DNA of 64,000 bases from Anniella stebbinsi (lineage: Eukaryota > Chordata > Lepidosauria > Squamata > Anniellidae), in contig JARDYH010000005.1 in the NCBI GenBank assembly GCA_029215795.1, positions 42,352,001 to 42,416,000 of the forward strand, in the 5' to 3' direction. The notes beneath the pieces were generated by a model that was not told the origin of the DNA, made no database searches, and worked only from the letters and a program-made list of their open reading frames with translations. Below are positions 24,042-34,419 of this stretch, piece after piece. A program made the translations under genes and the position numbers. Position 1 is the stretch's first letter; every line of letters begins with the position of its first letter.

Positions 24042-24224
24042 GCTGGTTTCAGACGACACTTTAATCAACGGAGTTCGGGATAAGAAACATGCAAGCTCTG
24101 TTGTTTAATTGCCCCCGATAGCGTACTGTCAGTTGTGTGTGTGTTGCCCTCCACACAACATGATAATCAACACAACTGACAGTTGTTCCCCCCCCCATTG
24201 ATTATCGTGTCATCTGAAACCAGC
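24042..24224. mobile_element. MITE, 183 bases, GCTGGTTTCAG ends
   Basis: The inverted ends are GCTGGTTTCAGACGACAC and GTGTCATCTGAAACCAGC. A 5-base CACAG flanks both sides (24037-24041 and 24225-24229). The interior is a palindrome around AACTGTCAG/CTGACAGTT and ATCAACACAAC. It is related to 21657-22168. The short flank duplication does not fit the 8-base hAT rule, so the superfamily is open. Confidence 0.7.
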
Positions 24225-24438
24225 CACAGATTCCACCCAACAGCAGTCAGCTGGGTTAGATGCTTGCTAACTCAGTTGTTCCCTTGACACGTATGTCCTA
24301 CCAATTCTACTCCTGAATGGGCAAATGGCTTCACTGAGAAGCTCATGAGTTATATTTATTGATGGAGAGATGTACACATGCAAACAGAAACATACAGAGA
24401 CACTAGGTTACATGTCTAGAAATCTGGATGCAAAAGGC

Positions 24439-24466
24439 TATTATTATTATTATTATTATTATTATT
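24439..24466. repeat. (ATT)n microsatellite
   Basis: About nine uninterrupted TTA/ATT units are present. No LINE body is evident on either side. Confidence 0.9.
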
Positions 24467-24859
24467 CAAAAAAGGGACTAAGCAACGGCACCTTGCCAAG
24501 TAAGTGGAGCTCAGCGGCCCGTTCCATTTGAGGTGTTGACAGTGCATAATAAATCCCGGCCCTACCTAACATTTACAGGAACGTTATAAAATGAGTGAAA
24601 CGGCATGAGCTGGTTCCCCAGACAACCAGACAAACATAATAAACAGTCAGCAGTGGCAAGAGTAACTTACACTGTGCACAAGTTGCAGGCCTGAAATATA
24701 TCACTTAACCATTGCCCCTTCTCTGCTGTTGTAGTTCTTGAAAGATCTTTGTATTATTGTTTCTCTGTCATTTAGCTGAAAAAAGTATGTGTATGGGAGT
24801 AGGTGGGAGGGGGAGGTCAGGATCTCGTTTGGTGAATTGTTTGATAGACCCCAGGCTTT

Positions 24860-25002
24860 ATTGTTCTGACTTCTGTAAGTACTGTGTGTTTTTAATAATG
24901 TATTTGTTTTTATCTGTTTTAATAGTTTACCTATTTTATGATTTTTATATTTATATTTATTGTTGTTCCCCACCTCAATCTGGATGGAGAGGCGGGGTAG
25001 AA

Positions 25003-25042
<40 letters not shown>
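24860..25042 (+). mobile_element. LINE 3' end with (AAT)n tail
   Basis: The 3' terminal phrase TTGTTCCCCACCTCAATC, followed by GGATGGAGAGGCGGGG, runs straight into an (AAT)n tail from about 25006. The complementary phrase occurs at 27220-27260 on the other strand, so two copies of the same LINE family are present. The body is truncated. Confidence 0.7.
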
Positions 25043-25043
<1 letters not shown>

Positions 25044-25049
25044 TAATGA

Positions 25050-25096
25050 GAAGAAGAAGAAGAAGAAGAAGAAGAAGAAGAAGAAGAAGAAGAAGA
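25050..25096. repeat. (AAG)n microsatellite
   Basis: About fifteen AAG units follow the (AAT)n LINE tail after a short ATAATGAG bridge. The expansion probably grew out of the retroelement tail. Confidence 0.95.
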
Positions 25097-25269
25097 GCAT
25101 ATTTACCATTAGGGGCATCAGAGAATCAATATGTTTGTTAGCAAGAAATTGTCATCATGTTAAGATTATGGATTATGGATTCCATTCAAAAGGCAACATT
25201 GAGTTACTCACTTGATGTTTTGGTTAAAGATAAATATAACAAGCATGATCATGATTCTAAACAGATTCT

Positions 25270-25740
25270 ATTTTTTTGTTTATTCATTTAAAATATTTAT
25301 ATGCCATCCTTCATTGTCAAATCACAAAATACAAAGATAAAAACAAACCAACAAGCAAGCTAGGTATGAAAATCATTAAATGCCTGAGTAAACAGAGGCC
25401 TTTTCAACAGGTACCAAAAGACAACCAAAGAAGGCACCTGTTACCCTGTAACGGGGAGAGAATTCCAGAGGTGAGGCACCACAATAGGTTGTTTAGGGCT
25501 TATATATCAATAACATCACCTTGAACCTGGTCCATTAATACATAGGCAGCCGGTGCAGTTCTCTAAACAAAGGAATAACATGCTTGTGATAGGCTGCTCC
25601 ACTGCAGCTGCCATATTCTGCACTAGCTGCAATTTCCCAGGGGAAACCTCACATAGTCATGCATGGATCACTATGGCCGGACTATCCCTATCTAGGAACA
25701 GCCATAATTGGTGCACCAACTGATGCTGGTAAAGGCACTC
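25270..25740 (-). mobile_element. LINE remnant, antisense, stop-riddled
   Basis: On the minus strand it reads like the C-terminal end and 3' part of a LINE. There is a CACCGGCTGCCTATG (HRLPM) phrase, then GGACCAGGTTCAAGGTG (RFKV), then ATATAAGCCC. Many stops interrupt it. The order matches the better preserved copies at 25747-26640 and 50430-52054. Confidence 0.55.
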
Positions 25741-25746
25741 CTGTCC

Positions 25747-26640
25747 TGATTATTTATTTATTTATTTATTGCATTTTTATACTGCCCAATAGCCAAAGCT
25801 CTCTGGGCGGTTTACAAAAATTAAAACCATAAAAACCATTCAAAATATAAAACAACAGTATAAAAATACAATATAAGAACACAAGCAGGATAAAACCAAG
25901 CAGCAATGTAAAAATTACTACCAATTTGAAATACAGATTTAAAACAGCAAAGTTAAAACTTAAACTGATAAACTGTTAAAATACTGAGAAAATAAAAAGG
26001 TCTTCACCTGGCATCTAAAAGAGTATAATGTAGGTGCCAGGCAAGCCTCTCTAGGGAGCTCATTCCACAGCCGGGGTGCCACAGCAGAGAAGGCCCTCCT
26101 CCTGGTAGCCTCCTGCCTCACTTCTTTTGGCAGGGGATCACGGAAAAGGACCTCCAAGGATGAACTTAGGGTCCAGGCAGGTACATACGGGAGGAGGCGT
26201 TACTTCAGATAACTTGGCCCCAAGTCATTTAGGGCTTTGAGTGTTAATACCAGCACTTTGAATCGGGCCCAGACCTGGACAGCCAGTGAAGCTGGAAAAG
26301 GACTGGCATAATATGGTCTCATTGGCCAGTTCCCATTAAAAGTCTGGCTGCCCTATGTTGTACCAGTTGAAGTTTCTGGACCATTTTCAAAGGCAGCCTT
26401 ATGTATACAGCATTGTAGTAATCCAGATGAGAGGTTATCAGAGCATGGATAGCTGTAGCTAGGCTATCTCTGTCCAGATAAGGGTGCACTTGGTATATCA
26501 GCCTAAACTGATAAAAGGTGCTCCTTGTCACTGAGTTCACCTGTGCCTCAAGTGACAGTTCCAGATCCAGGAGCACCCCAAATTACAAACCCGATACTTT
26601 AGGGGGAGTACAATGCCATCCAGAGCAGGTAACCCACCAA
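25747..26640 (-). mobile_element. L2/CR1-clade LINE 3' half, antisense
   Basis: Read on the minus strand, one frame gives STFYQFRLIYQVHPYLDRD, SHLDYYNAVY and KLQLVQHRAARLL. After a gap or frameshift it resumes near RFKVLVLTLKALNDLGPSYL. It then reads RRRAFSAVAPRLWNELPRE and ends FRCQVKTFLFSQ. These are the C-terminal blocks of L2/CR1-type LINE polyproteins downstream of the reverse transcriptase core. A (TTTA)n tail lies at the low-coordinate end. It is a 5'-truncated dead copy. Confidence 0.8.
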
Positions 26641-26895
26641 ATTCCCAGACACAGAAACTCACCCACCCCCCACCCCCCACCCCCACAGTGTCTGTATCTT
26701 GTCAGGATTCAGCTTCAGCTTATTGCTAGATTGGTGCCTGCTTTCCCCTTCCTTTTCCCCACTTGTTTAGGTACCCTCACCATCTGAGGTGAGATGGGTG
26801 ATGACCAGACAGAAGGCCTTCTTGGTTATGCTGCCCAGTTTATGAACTGAGTTTCACCTGGTACCGACATTATTCAAAGAACTGTAGAAAAATGT
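26641..26895. other. Unassigned sequence, C-rich patch
   Basis: It starts with a CACCCCCCACCCCCC patch. A TCAGGATTCAGCTTCAGCTTATTGC phrase may still be antisense LINE (NKLKLNPD-type codons), continuing the preceding element to about 26740. Confidence 0.4.
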
Positions 26896-27050
26896 GTATA
26901 TCGACACCACAAACTAGTTTGGTTTAATGCCGGTTTTAAGTGGCATGGCCTTTTTTTCCAAAGAATCCTGAAACTGTAATTTGTCCATTTTATTAGAGAT
27001 CTCCCTTCCTAGAACTACAGTTCACAACATTCCCTGTACATATCTACTCA
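26896..27050. mobile_element. Palindromic repeat fragment (CAAAGAATCCTG type)
   Basis: The phrases CCAAAGAATCCTGAAACTG, GAACTACAGTTCACAAC and TTTAATGCCGG are pieces of a repeat widespread in reptile genomic DNA, in which AACTACAGTTCCCA-like cores face each other. Ends and target duplication are not resolved. Confidence 0.4.
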
Positions 27051-27151
27051 GCCCTATTGAGTGTGAGTAGCTCAGAGCTCCCTGCCTTCCCCTCCCCTCT
27101 GGGTGTGCAGAGGCCAGGGAACTGATACAGAATGAGAGGGGCAGAATCAGG

Positions 27152-27169
27152 CCAGATCTACACCTTAAG
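27152..27169 (+). mobile_element. Left stub of split AGATCTACACC MITE
   Basis: AGGCCAGATCTACACCTT matches the first bases of the 16048 element. The rest of that element resumes at 28176 with CTTGTGTCAAACCATTACG. The two parts were separated by the insertion at 27170-28175. Confidence 0.7.
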
Positions 27170-28175
27170 CTCCATCACACCTAATAGTAATAATAGTGAT
27201 AATAATACATTTATTTCTTACCCGCCTCTCCCTCTGGAACGAGGCGGGGAACAACATTAAATACAAAACAGCATAAAATGCATAAAACCGATAAAAAACA
27301 TATAAAACTAATTCATTATTAAAACAATATAAAACTAATTCATTATTAAAAGGCATCTTAAAATTCAACTGGGTAGGCCTACCGGAAGAGATCAGTCTTT
27401 ATGGCTTTCTTAAATTCCAGAGGACTGTTAAGTTGGCGAATCTCTCCTGGCAGGCCATTCCACAGTCTGGGAGTGGCAGAAGAGAAGGTCCTCTGGGTAA
27501 CAGTTGTCAGCCTAGTTTTTGCTGACTAGAGTAATTCCCCCCCCCCCTAGTTTGCCTATGCATTTTTTTACCTCTAATGCAAAAGTATGTCAAGCTTATG
27601 ATCCTTTTCACCTGAATAGCTGCTCCTGTTTTCTCTTCCACTCCACTCCACTCCACCCCATCCCTTCTCTTTCTCCCTCCAGTCAGGCCCTGTCAGAAGA
27701 GCACTTCAACCAGACCGCCTTTCTGCCAGGCAAAACTGGAACAACCCTTTAGTCTGGCTCTTTGGGGGCATTGCGAGAGTACAATCCTGTCTCTGCAGAG
27801 ATTTGGCCATTGTATGGATTTTAAAAATGCTTTTGAGCCTGGGATGCAAGGTTTGGGTTTTATATTGAATCTTGGAGTGAGCTGCTGGGAGAGATTGCTT
27901 TTCCCTGCCAGGACCTGATGCAATCCATTCAAGCCAATAGCAAGTCTCCCGTCACAGCACACACACCCAATTCCTTTAAAACTACACGGAGGCTTAAGGG
28001 CATGTTAAGTACACTTAGGGAAATAATCCAGACTTTTAGCATTCTAGGAAAAAACAGAAAAGGCTAGGGAAGAGGCGGGGTGTCAGCAGGACAGGCATGG
28101 CATCATGTGGGTACTGTGCTGCAAATCCGCACACCAGGCCTGGCGAGAGTGCACTAAATTGTTGGTGTGATGGAG
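27170..28175. mobile_element. Composite insertion, 3-base target duplication
   Basis: The inverted ends are AAGCTCCATCACACC and GGTGTGATGGAGCTA. The host MITE reads ACACCTTGTGTC when uninterrupted, so CTT is duplicated at the two joins. A 3-base duplication with short inverted ends fits PIF/Harbinger-type transposition, which is known for 3-base target sites. Inside are an antisense LINE 3' end (27180-27515) and unassigned sequence, so the insertion later received other elements or captured them. No transposase is visible. Confidence 0.6.
27180..27515 (-). mobile_element. LINE 3' end, antisense, inside the insertion
   Basis: The (ATT)-type tail at 27180-27212 is followed by the phrase CCGCCTCTCCCTCTGGAACG, cut here at its first 20 bases. 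That is the complement of the 24860 LINE end. Further in, CAGGCCATTCCACAGTCTGGG is the complement of the RLWNGLPGE-type codons, and GAGAAGGTCCTCTGGGT that of the RRTFS-type codons. It is a 5'-truncated dead copy. Confidence 0.7.
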
Positions 28176-28341
28176 CTACTTGTGTCAAACCATTACGAAT
28201 GTGGAATAAAAAGCAGGAAATAACACTCTGAAAGCGGTCTATGGCATGTGTCCTGTGCCCCAACAGTTATCAGTGTACTTCGATACTGATCAGTGTACTT
28301 CGATACTGATACTAAGCAGTAGCATAGATCTAGCCTTAGTC
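28176..28341 (+). mobile_element. Right part of split AGATCTACACC MITE
   Basis: It starts CTTGTGTCAAACCATTACG and ends AGCATAGATCTAGCC, matching the 16048 copy over its length. It contains a private 20-base duplication (CAGTGTACTTCGATACTGAT twice, at about 28270-28309). Confidence 0.7.
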
Positions 28342-29437
28342 AAACTAAAGTCATAGTAGGGTCTCTTTGTTCAGGGCTTACAGATTCCAGCAAAGAGTAT
28401 GGATTAGCTTGGAAGAGTACAATGGGGCTACTCTCGTACAAATGGATAGAGGATTGCTAACTCAGTTTAAGTCTGTAGTGTGCATATGCCTGATGCATTT
28501 CCACTGCACAATGTAAATCTCAAATGCAAGGTGGCAAACTGTTGATTAGGAGGCACGGCTTGGGATTAATAGAGCTAGAACCTACTAAGCTTCCCAAGAA
28601 AAGCTGCACTACATGGAACACCTTCTCGCAAGTTTCCCCCTTTATTGTTTTCCCAGCCTCATAAATATTGCCTTTTCTGGAAGACTCAACACCCCGTCAC
28701 AATGAAGGGGTGGGGTGTGTCACATGCCTCTTGCTTCTTGGCGATATAGATGGGAAACTATTCCAGCCTGCTATGGTTTATGGGCTTTGGCTCAGCAGCC
28801 CTGCCAAGTAATAAGCTGCTGGCCTGTGTGAGCTTCTTGGTGGACAGCTGTTATATAAGAACGTGTCTATTCTCCATGGTATGAAAGCAGAGCGGTGAGG
28901 CCTCAGAATGCCCATGTTGAAACGGGAGAGCTCAGTGAGTAAGATGAAGGTTCTCACTAATAGCAGCAGAAGAAAAAAAACCCTGCCTGGAGCATGACTA
29001 ATTGGACCAAGAGGGGTCTAGAGAGCAGGTGGTCTCAAATGACGCCAATAAGGAATCCAAGAGTTTTCATGCAATATTCTTTTCCTAGAAGGTCTGGGAA
29101 GCACCAGGGCCTGGCATCCTTCTGATTCACACTCAGGTCAACTTGGTGATCACAGGGACATGACTATATGCAGAGAATGTAAAGAAGGAAAGTGATGCAC
29201 ATCCATAAAAGACTAACATGGTTAAAAATAAAAACTTCCTTCACGAATATTTCAGGGATGACATTATACTGTACAGTTGAGGTTAAAGGAATCATAGAGT
29301 TAGAATGGGCCATTTAGGCTATCGAGGAAGCGCTCCAAAGAGTAAGGTATTCAGAGTTTGACTTGTGTGTCTCGGATACCTGTTTCCAGGGTGTAGTCAA
29401 CATTGTCAGAGTTGGGGATACAGATGTAAGAATCAGT
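28342..29437. other. Unassigned sequence
   Basis: It is mostly unique-looking, with an A-rich stretch near 28974. No exon or complete repeat is supported. Confidence 0.35.
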
Positions 29438-29438
29438 T

Positions 29439-29508
<70 letters not shown>
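29438..29508. repeat. (TC)n(AC)n(AT)n compound microsatellite
   Basis: About ten TC units, eleven AC units and fifteen AT units follow each other without gaps. It directly abuts the palindromic element fragment that starts near 29515. Confidence 0.95.
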
Positions 29509-29512
<4 letters not shown>

Positions 29513-29514
29513 GG

Positions 29515-29886
29515 TGGTTCCATCCAATTTCCACATTGTGTTGCGATTTTTATAAATGAAAATTCACATTTATTTTCATGCAACTTTCCATAGCATACAT
29601 TTGTATGCATCATTCCGTAATATATGTATCACATGTATCTTTCCTTATTATATGCATTTTTGTGCACAAAATTGAGAAAGGTGTTTGCAAAAAATGTGTA
29701 TTAGGAAAGTTTGTGTACAAAAAAATGTATATGTTGGGAGAAATGCACAAAAAATAACTATGAATTTTTGTTCAGACTTAGTTTTAAAATTCACGAACTG
29801 ATACTGATATGGCATGAAACAAATGTAAGGTTGGAAAAATGAGAAACTGAGTGAAAATGGAATTGACAGATTCATCCATCCCTGCC
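29515..29886. mobile_element. hAT-like palindromic fragment
   Basis: The right side ends GACAGATTCATCCATCCCTG, resembling the complement of an AGGGATGGATGAATC element start. The interior repeats AAAATTCAC, TGCATTTTTGTGC and AAAATGTGTATTAGG on both strands, as in the 16985-17260 fragment. The left end is lost in or next to the microsatellite. No target duplication was found. Confidence 0.5.
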
Positions 29887-30544
29887 TACAGCTGTATCAT
29901 GATTCTGTTTCTATGATGTTTTACCTGTGTGCAGGATCAGTAACACAGAATGGAAATATGCACATGAACTGAAGGAACTGAAAAATGTGGGCAATTGTAG
30001 ATGGTCCAATTCTGGAATTAAATTGTAGAATTGTTCCTAGTTAAACTGTAATTCAGGATGAGTGGAACGTGGGTTAGAGTGAACAGAATGAGGAAAATCT
30101 ATTCATTCCAAAAGATAAATCCGTGTCCTGATTACATAATGAGCAAAAGTGTCACTCAGTTTTTGTTTTTCTGAATATTGGAAATGTTTTGCTTCTCAAT
30201 CTCCATTCTTACTATGGGATCCACAACAAAAACATTTCCTTTTTCCAGGAGCCATCTATATGGCTGTATCCCTCCAGTATCAGAGGGAGTATGCCTCTGG
30301 GCCAAAACAGATGTTGCATAGGTAGCAGCTATGTCTTCTTTTCATTTTTACTCTAGAGTAGACATGGGGTGAGGTTTGAACTGGATCTTAAAATGAATTT
30401 TCCCCACCTTCCATATACACACATACACACACTATGTTCTCAATCTGGATTGGGGGCTCTGCACTTACTCTATGGTACAAATAATAATACAAAGGACATA
30501 GCAACTACACTCACATTTAAAGTAAAGTTTGGTTTGTGCCACCG
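29887..30544. other. Unassigned sequence
   Basis: No recognisable gene or element is present beyond short CA-rich patches near 30415-30430. Confidence 0.35.
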
Positions 30545-30670
30545 TATAAGCAGGATGATGCCATTGTCCAAATTGTGGCCATCACAGAAGAAGTTGGTTG
30601 GCCACTGTGTGAACAGAATGCTGGACTAGATGGAACCTTGGTCTGATTCACTATGGCTCTTCCTATGATC
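30545..30670 (+). mobile_element. SINE 3' fragment
   Basis: The phrases CACTGTGTGAACAGAATGC, TGGACTAGATGGAACC and GGTCTGATTCACTATGGC are the 3' part of a tRNA-derived SINE that I recognise as common in squamates. The 5' tRNA-like head is absent. Confidence 0.55.
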
Positions 30671-30710
30671 TTTTCTGTGTGCATTTTTAACCTTGAGATC
30701 TGTGAACATT

Positions 30711-30746
30711 GCATTTGGGAATCAATGTTGATTGATTCCCAAATGC
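30711..30746. repeat. Perfect 15-base hairpin
   Basis: GCATTTGGGAATCAA (30711-30725) pairs exactly with TTGATTCCCAAATGC (30732-30746) across a 6-base loop TGTTGA. No other transposon ends are near, so its origin is unclear. Confidence 0.7.
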
Positions 30747-30784
30747 AGTGGAAACATAAAGCATACTGTTATCATATATCCATC

Positions 30785-30866
30785 AGCCTGATCCTATGCA
30801 TGTTCACCCTGAAATAATTCCCTCAACAGGATTTACTCCCAAGTAAAGATGCACAACATTAGAACA
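30785..30866. mobile_element. Short MITE (GATCCTATGCATG type)
   Basis: It starts CCTGATCCTATGCATGTTC and contains GATTTACTCCCAAGTAAA, matching the palindromic family at 1249 and 47573. The far end is degraded. Confidence 0.5.
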
Positions 30867-31007
30867 ATAAGCTATAAGCCTCTTCCTCCCGAAGTGAATT
30901 AAGGGGCTTGTCAGCATGTGCACTCCACACCTGTGCATCACTGTGTTCTTCTCCCAAATTTCAAGCGGAAGAAAAGGGACACATGGCTATTTTCTCCCAT
31001 TCCTAGC

Positions 31008-31063
31008 TAGTGATGGGCAAAAGGGTGAATTCATTATTTTCTCGGATAATAATGAATTCACCC
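31008..31063. mobile_element. hAT-like left end with perfect internal stem
   Basis: TAGTGATGGGCAAAA resembles a hAT-like end. Just inside it, GGGTGAATTCATTATT (31023-31038) pairs exactly with 31048-31063. No matching right end was found, so this is a partial or diverged copy. Confidence 0.4.
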
Positions 31064-31316
31064 ATGAAAGCACAGACAAGAGTTCCCCGTTCCATGTAAA
31101 TGAGCTTTTGCACATGCGCAATATCAAAGTACATCTGCAATTTGGAAATAAGTAGTGCATCTTGACATCATGCATCATCACATTATGTACCACCTTCTTG
31201 ATTGGTTGTTTTTATGTAGTATGCCTATCTATGTGATGTGGTATCAATATATGGAGAAGATGGACCACAGAATGCTCCTCCTTGCAGAGGCAGAGATGTG
31301 ACAATGTCAAGGGAAG

Positions 31317-31787
31317 CAGTGATGGGCGGACTACTTCAGTCAAGAGTTAAACTAAGCAGCTCGACGCATGTGGATAAATGGCATTGTTTAGATACACATG
31401 CTTAGAAGTTTTAAAGCTCCCATTTGCAGGGGGGGGGGGGAGAGAGAAACGCGTGATTTCCCCAAAACTGGGGAAATCATGAATTTTCCAAAGGCTCTGC
31501 AAAGTGTGCTAAGGCCCCATTAACACAAGGGTACCCTTTGCTAATGGAGCCTTTAAGGCCCCCATTGGTGCAGGGGGGAAGCACACTTTCTGAAGCCTCC
31601 AGATTGTGCACATTTCCCCCACTATGTTAATGGCAACTGCTGCTAACACAGCGGGGGAAGGGTCGAAAGCCAGGGCAGGCGGCTGCTGAGCACTTGCAAG
31701 CCTTGTGAGTGCTTGGCAGGGGCTCACAGGGCCCTGTTCGTGGGGGCGGGCTGTAGCGGTGGTGGGGCAAGTGCTCGCCCACCACTA
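31317..31787. mobile_element. Possible hAT-like element
   Basis: The left CAGTGATGGGCGG and the right TCGCCCACCACTA are approximate inverted ends. The interior has TGATTTCCCCAAAACTGGGG-type palindromes and GC-rich sequence unlike the flanks. The adjoining 8-base flanks do not match, so the boundaries are provisional. Confidence 0.4.
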
Positions 31788-34390
31788 TTCCCAACCTAAT
31801 AGTGAATTCACAAAATGTTGTTCCAGGCTCACTATAATGGTGAACATTACAAGCAGGCAAAGTTCCATCAGCAAGCTGACCAATTACATAATTTGGCAGC
31901 ATCACTACTCCTACCCTGAGCAATGAACTTCTATATCCTGATTTGTTGTAGGGATATGTTTTGTCTGACCAGACTTGAGACAAAGACAACTGCAAACTTT
32001 AAACAGGGCCTTTACCCAATATTAACAGGCATCTTCTTGTTATAGCTAAAATAGGCAAAGTAAAGTAGGCAAAAAAGTGAAACCAAGAGCTGCACTCCAT
32101 TTCCCTATATGCATCAGTCATTTAGGGTGCAATCTATAGTTTGTGCCCTCATGACACGGAAGCCTCTGAATTGGGAGCATATCCAATGCCCTGCTGGTCT
32201 GTTGGTGACATGTGTTTTTCAAAGCATGAGTAGTGAAACTCACTACATGTCAGGTTCCTCATGCAAGCACCCATTTTGGCAAACTGACATTGCACACCCA
32301 AATCAGTGACACTTCTTTCTTGCAGGAAATCTCATGGCAAAAGCTTAATGGTTACATATCCCAGAAATCATATGGTTGATGGTCAGTAGCTATAAGCTCC
32401 CAGAAATCCCAGAACACTCAAAAGCTAATCACTACTACTGTGATGAGATCCCCATCAACGTGGTTCTCCCTTTGCCATCTCTACGGTTCCAAACACAAGG
32501 GAAGGTCAATCCATGCATGGCTTCCAAACCCAGACAAGGAAGGGGAATGATTCCTGAAACACGTCATGAACAAGTAGACACACTTTAACCACAGGTGAAT
32601 GGATGAATCCGAAGTATCATGCTATACGTGTAGGACTAAGAATAGTTTGTTCCTTAAAGAAAGTCAGAATGGGAATGTCGATCCCTTCCGTGATGTATAT
32701 ACTGTATATTTAGAAAGGTCTGAGTCAAACACATAATGATTATGAGGTTTGTGGTATGACTGTGTGTAATTACAGATTTTGTTGGCTATGTGAAAATTCT
32801 CAGACATTGAAGACTAATAGTTTTCCATTAAATGTATTGTATTTATGTGTAAGTACTACTATGCATTCCCTAGCCAGCTACCTAGCATTCTGTGTGGCTT
32901 GGAGAAGAAAGGGCAGATACTGTCAGAAAATGTCTGTAACTAAGAGCCATGTTTCTCTATGCTGTTGTGTGCCTGCTACATATGCTATCATATTGAATAA
33001 GTAAGGGTGAAATCCTATACATGTTTAGATATTTCAAAAAGTCCTAAAACTCCCATGCTGGCTGGGGAATGCTGGGAGTTGTAGGGATTTTTTGTTTTAA
33101 GTCTCAATATGCATAGTATCGCACTTCAAGTTACACTTGTTTGTGTGACCTGACCCTAGTAGTTGATATGGTATTCCCCTAAATGTATCGCTTCCATTCA
33201 CAAGAACCTGGTATGCATAAACTAAGCAGTCACTTCAGTGTATAGTTCAATATATCAGGATTGTTATGATTTAATCTCTTTATCCGTTGATCGTCTTGAA
33301 ATTAATGTTCAGCACAGTCAGCCCCTCAGTGCTTGTCTGAGGACTGGAGCATCCCCTAATCCATGGCGTTATGCATATTGTGCCTAAAGGAACTCCTCTG
33401 GATTGTGCCCTGAGGCAAACATTTGCCACTGAGCACCAAACTCCTATGGGGGTTATTCCCCTCTCCAACCTATGCATGAGCCATATTTGGAGGTATTACT
33501 TTGGAAGGTGTGCCAGTATCCATCCTCCAATTTTCTGAAAGATTTTTTTCCCCTCCAGGACAGAAGTTTCCATTTTTATGCGCCATTCAGGGTACTTTAA
33601 AAATTCTTTTGGTCATGTTTTGGAGTTACCTTATCATTGTGTGGTCTGCTGTATTTCCCCCCTTGCTATTCATATACCTCTCCATTGCTCCACAGCATCC
33701 TTTTCTGTCAATCCTTCCTGATCTGAAAAAGCTTTAAATGAAGCACAGAAAGCCAGGGAGGCTACAGCTGCTAGACAGCCATTTGAACAGCCATCTTGTA
33801 ACTAAGATAAACCCAAGAACCCCACTACCCACCCATGAGAATGTCAGCAACACTGTCCTTTGAAATTATTTTCAAAATAATTTCCCCCTACCAAATTGAA
33901 TGAAAATGGTTGGAAAAATGCAGAAAGGATTAACAACACAGTGCTAAAATGGAATTCTGGGTAGGGGTGCCATCATGGGAAAATCTGGCCCTTTGGGGGC
34001 TTGTCAGATTTCCCCAGACCCCCAGCTTGGCTTGCATTTGCAAGCCGAGCCACAAGCTTTTTCTCAAAAGCTGAGAATTTAATCAGTTCCCCTGCTGCAA
34101 AATCACAATTTCCTCAGGATCCCAAATATGGTGCCCACAGGTGCCATTTATGCAAATTGAAGTTGTAATTTGCTTAATTTGTGCTACTTGCAGCTGTAAA
34201 TAGCACAAATTTAGCAAAAACAAAAAAAAAACCCAGAAATTCTGCCAGCTGACCTGACTCATTGTGTACCAAATTGGAACAGTTGACAGAACACAAAATG
34301 GAGTCTACAAAAGTGCATCATGCTCCACCCCCCCAACTGAATTCCTCTAATGTCCCTAATTCTGGGGTCACATGTTTGGGGTGCATTGCC
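31788..34390. other. Mostly unassigned sequence
   Basis: Near 33030-33080 is a degraded copy of the AATGCTGGGAGTTGTAG repeat, preceded by the AAATCCTATACATG MITE phrase. A C-rich or A-rich run occurs near 34220. No exon is supported on either strand. Confidence 0.35.
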
Positions 34391-34419
34391 CTATATATAT
34401 ATATATATATATATATATT
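34391..34419. repeat. (AT)n microsatellite
   Basis: About fourteen uninterrupted AT units form the run. Confidence 0.95.
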
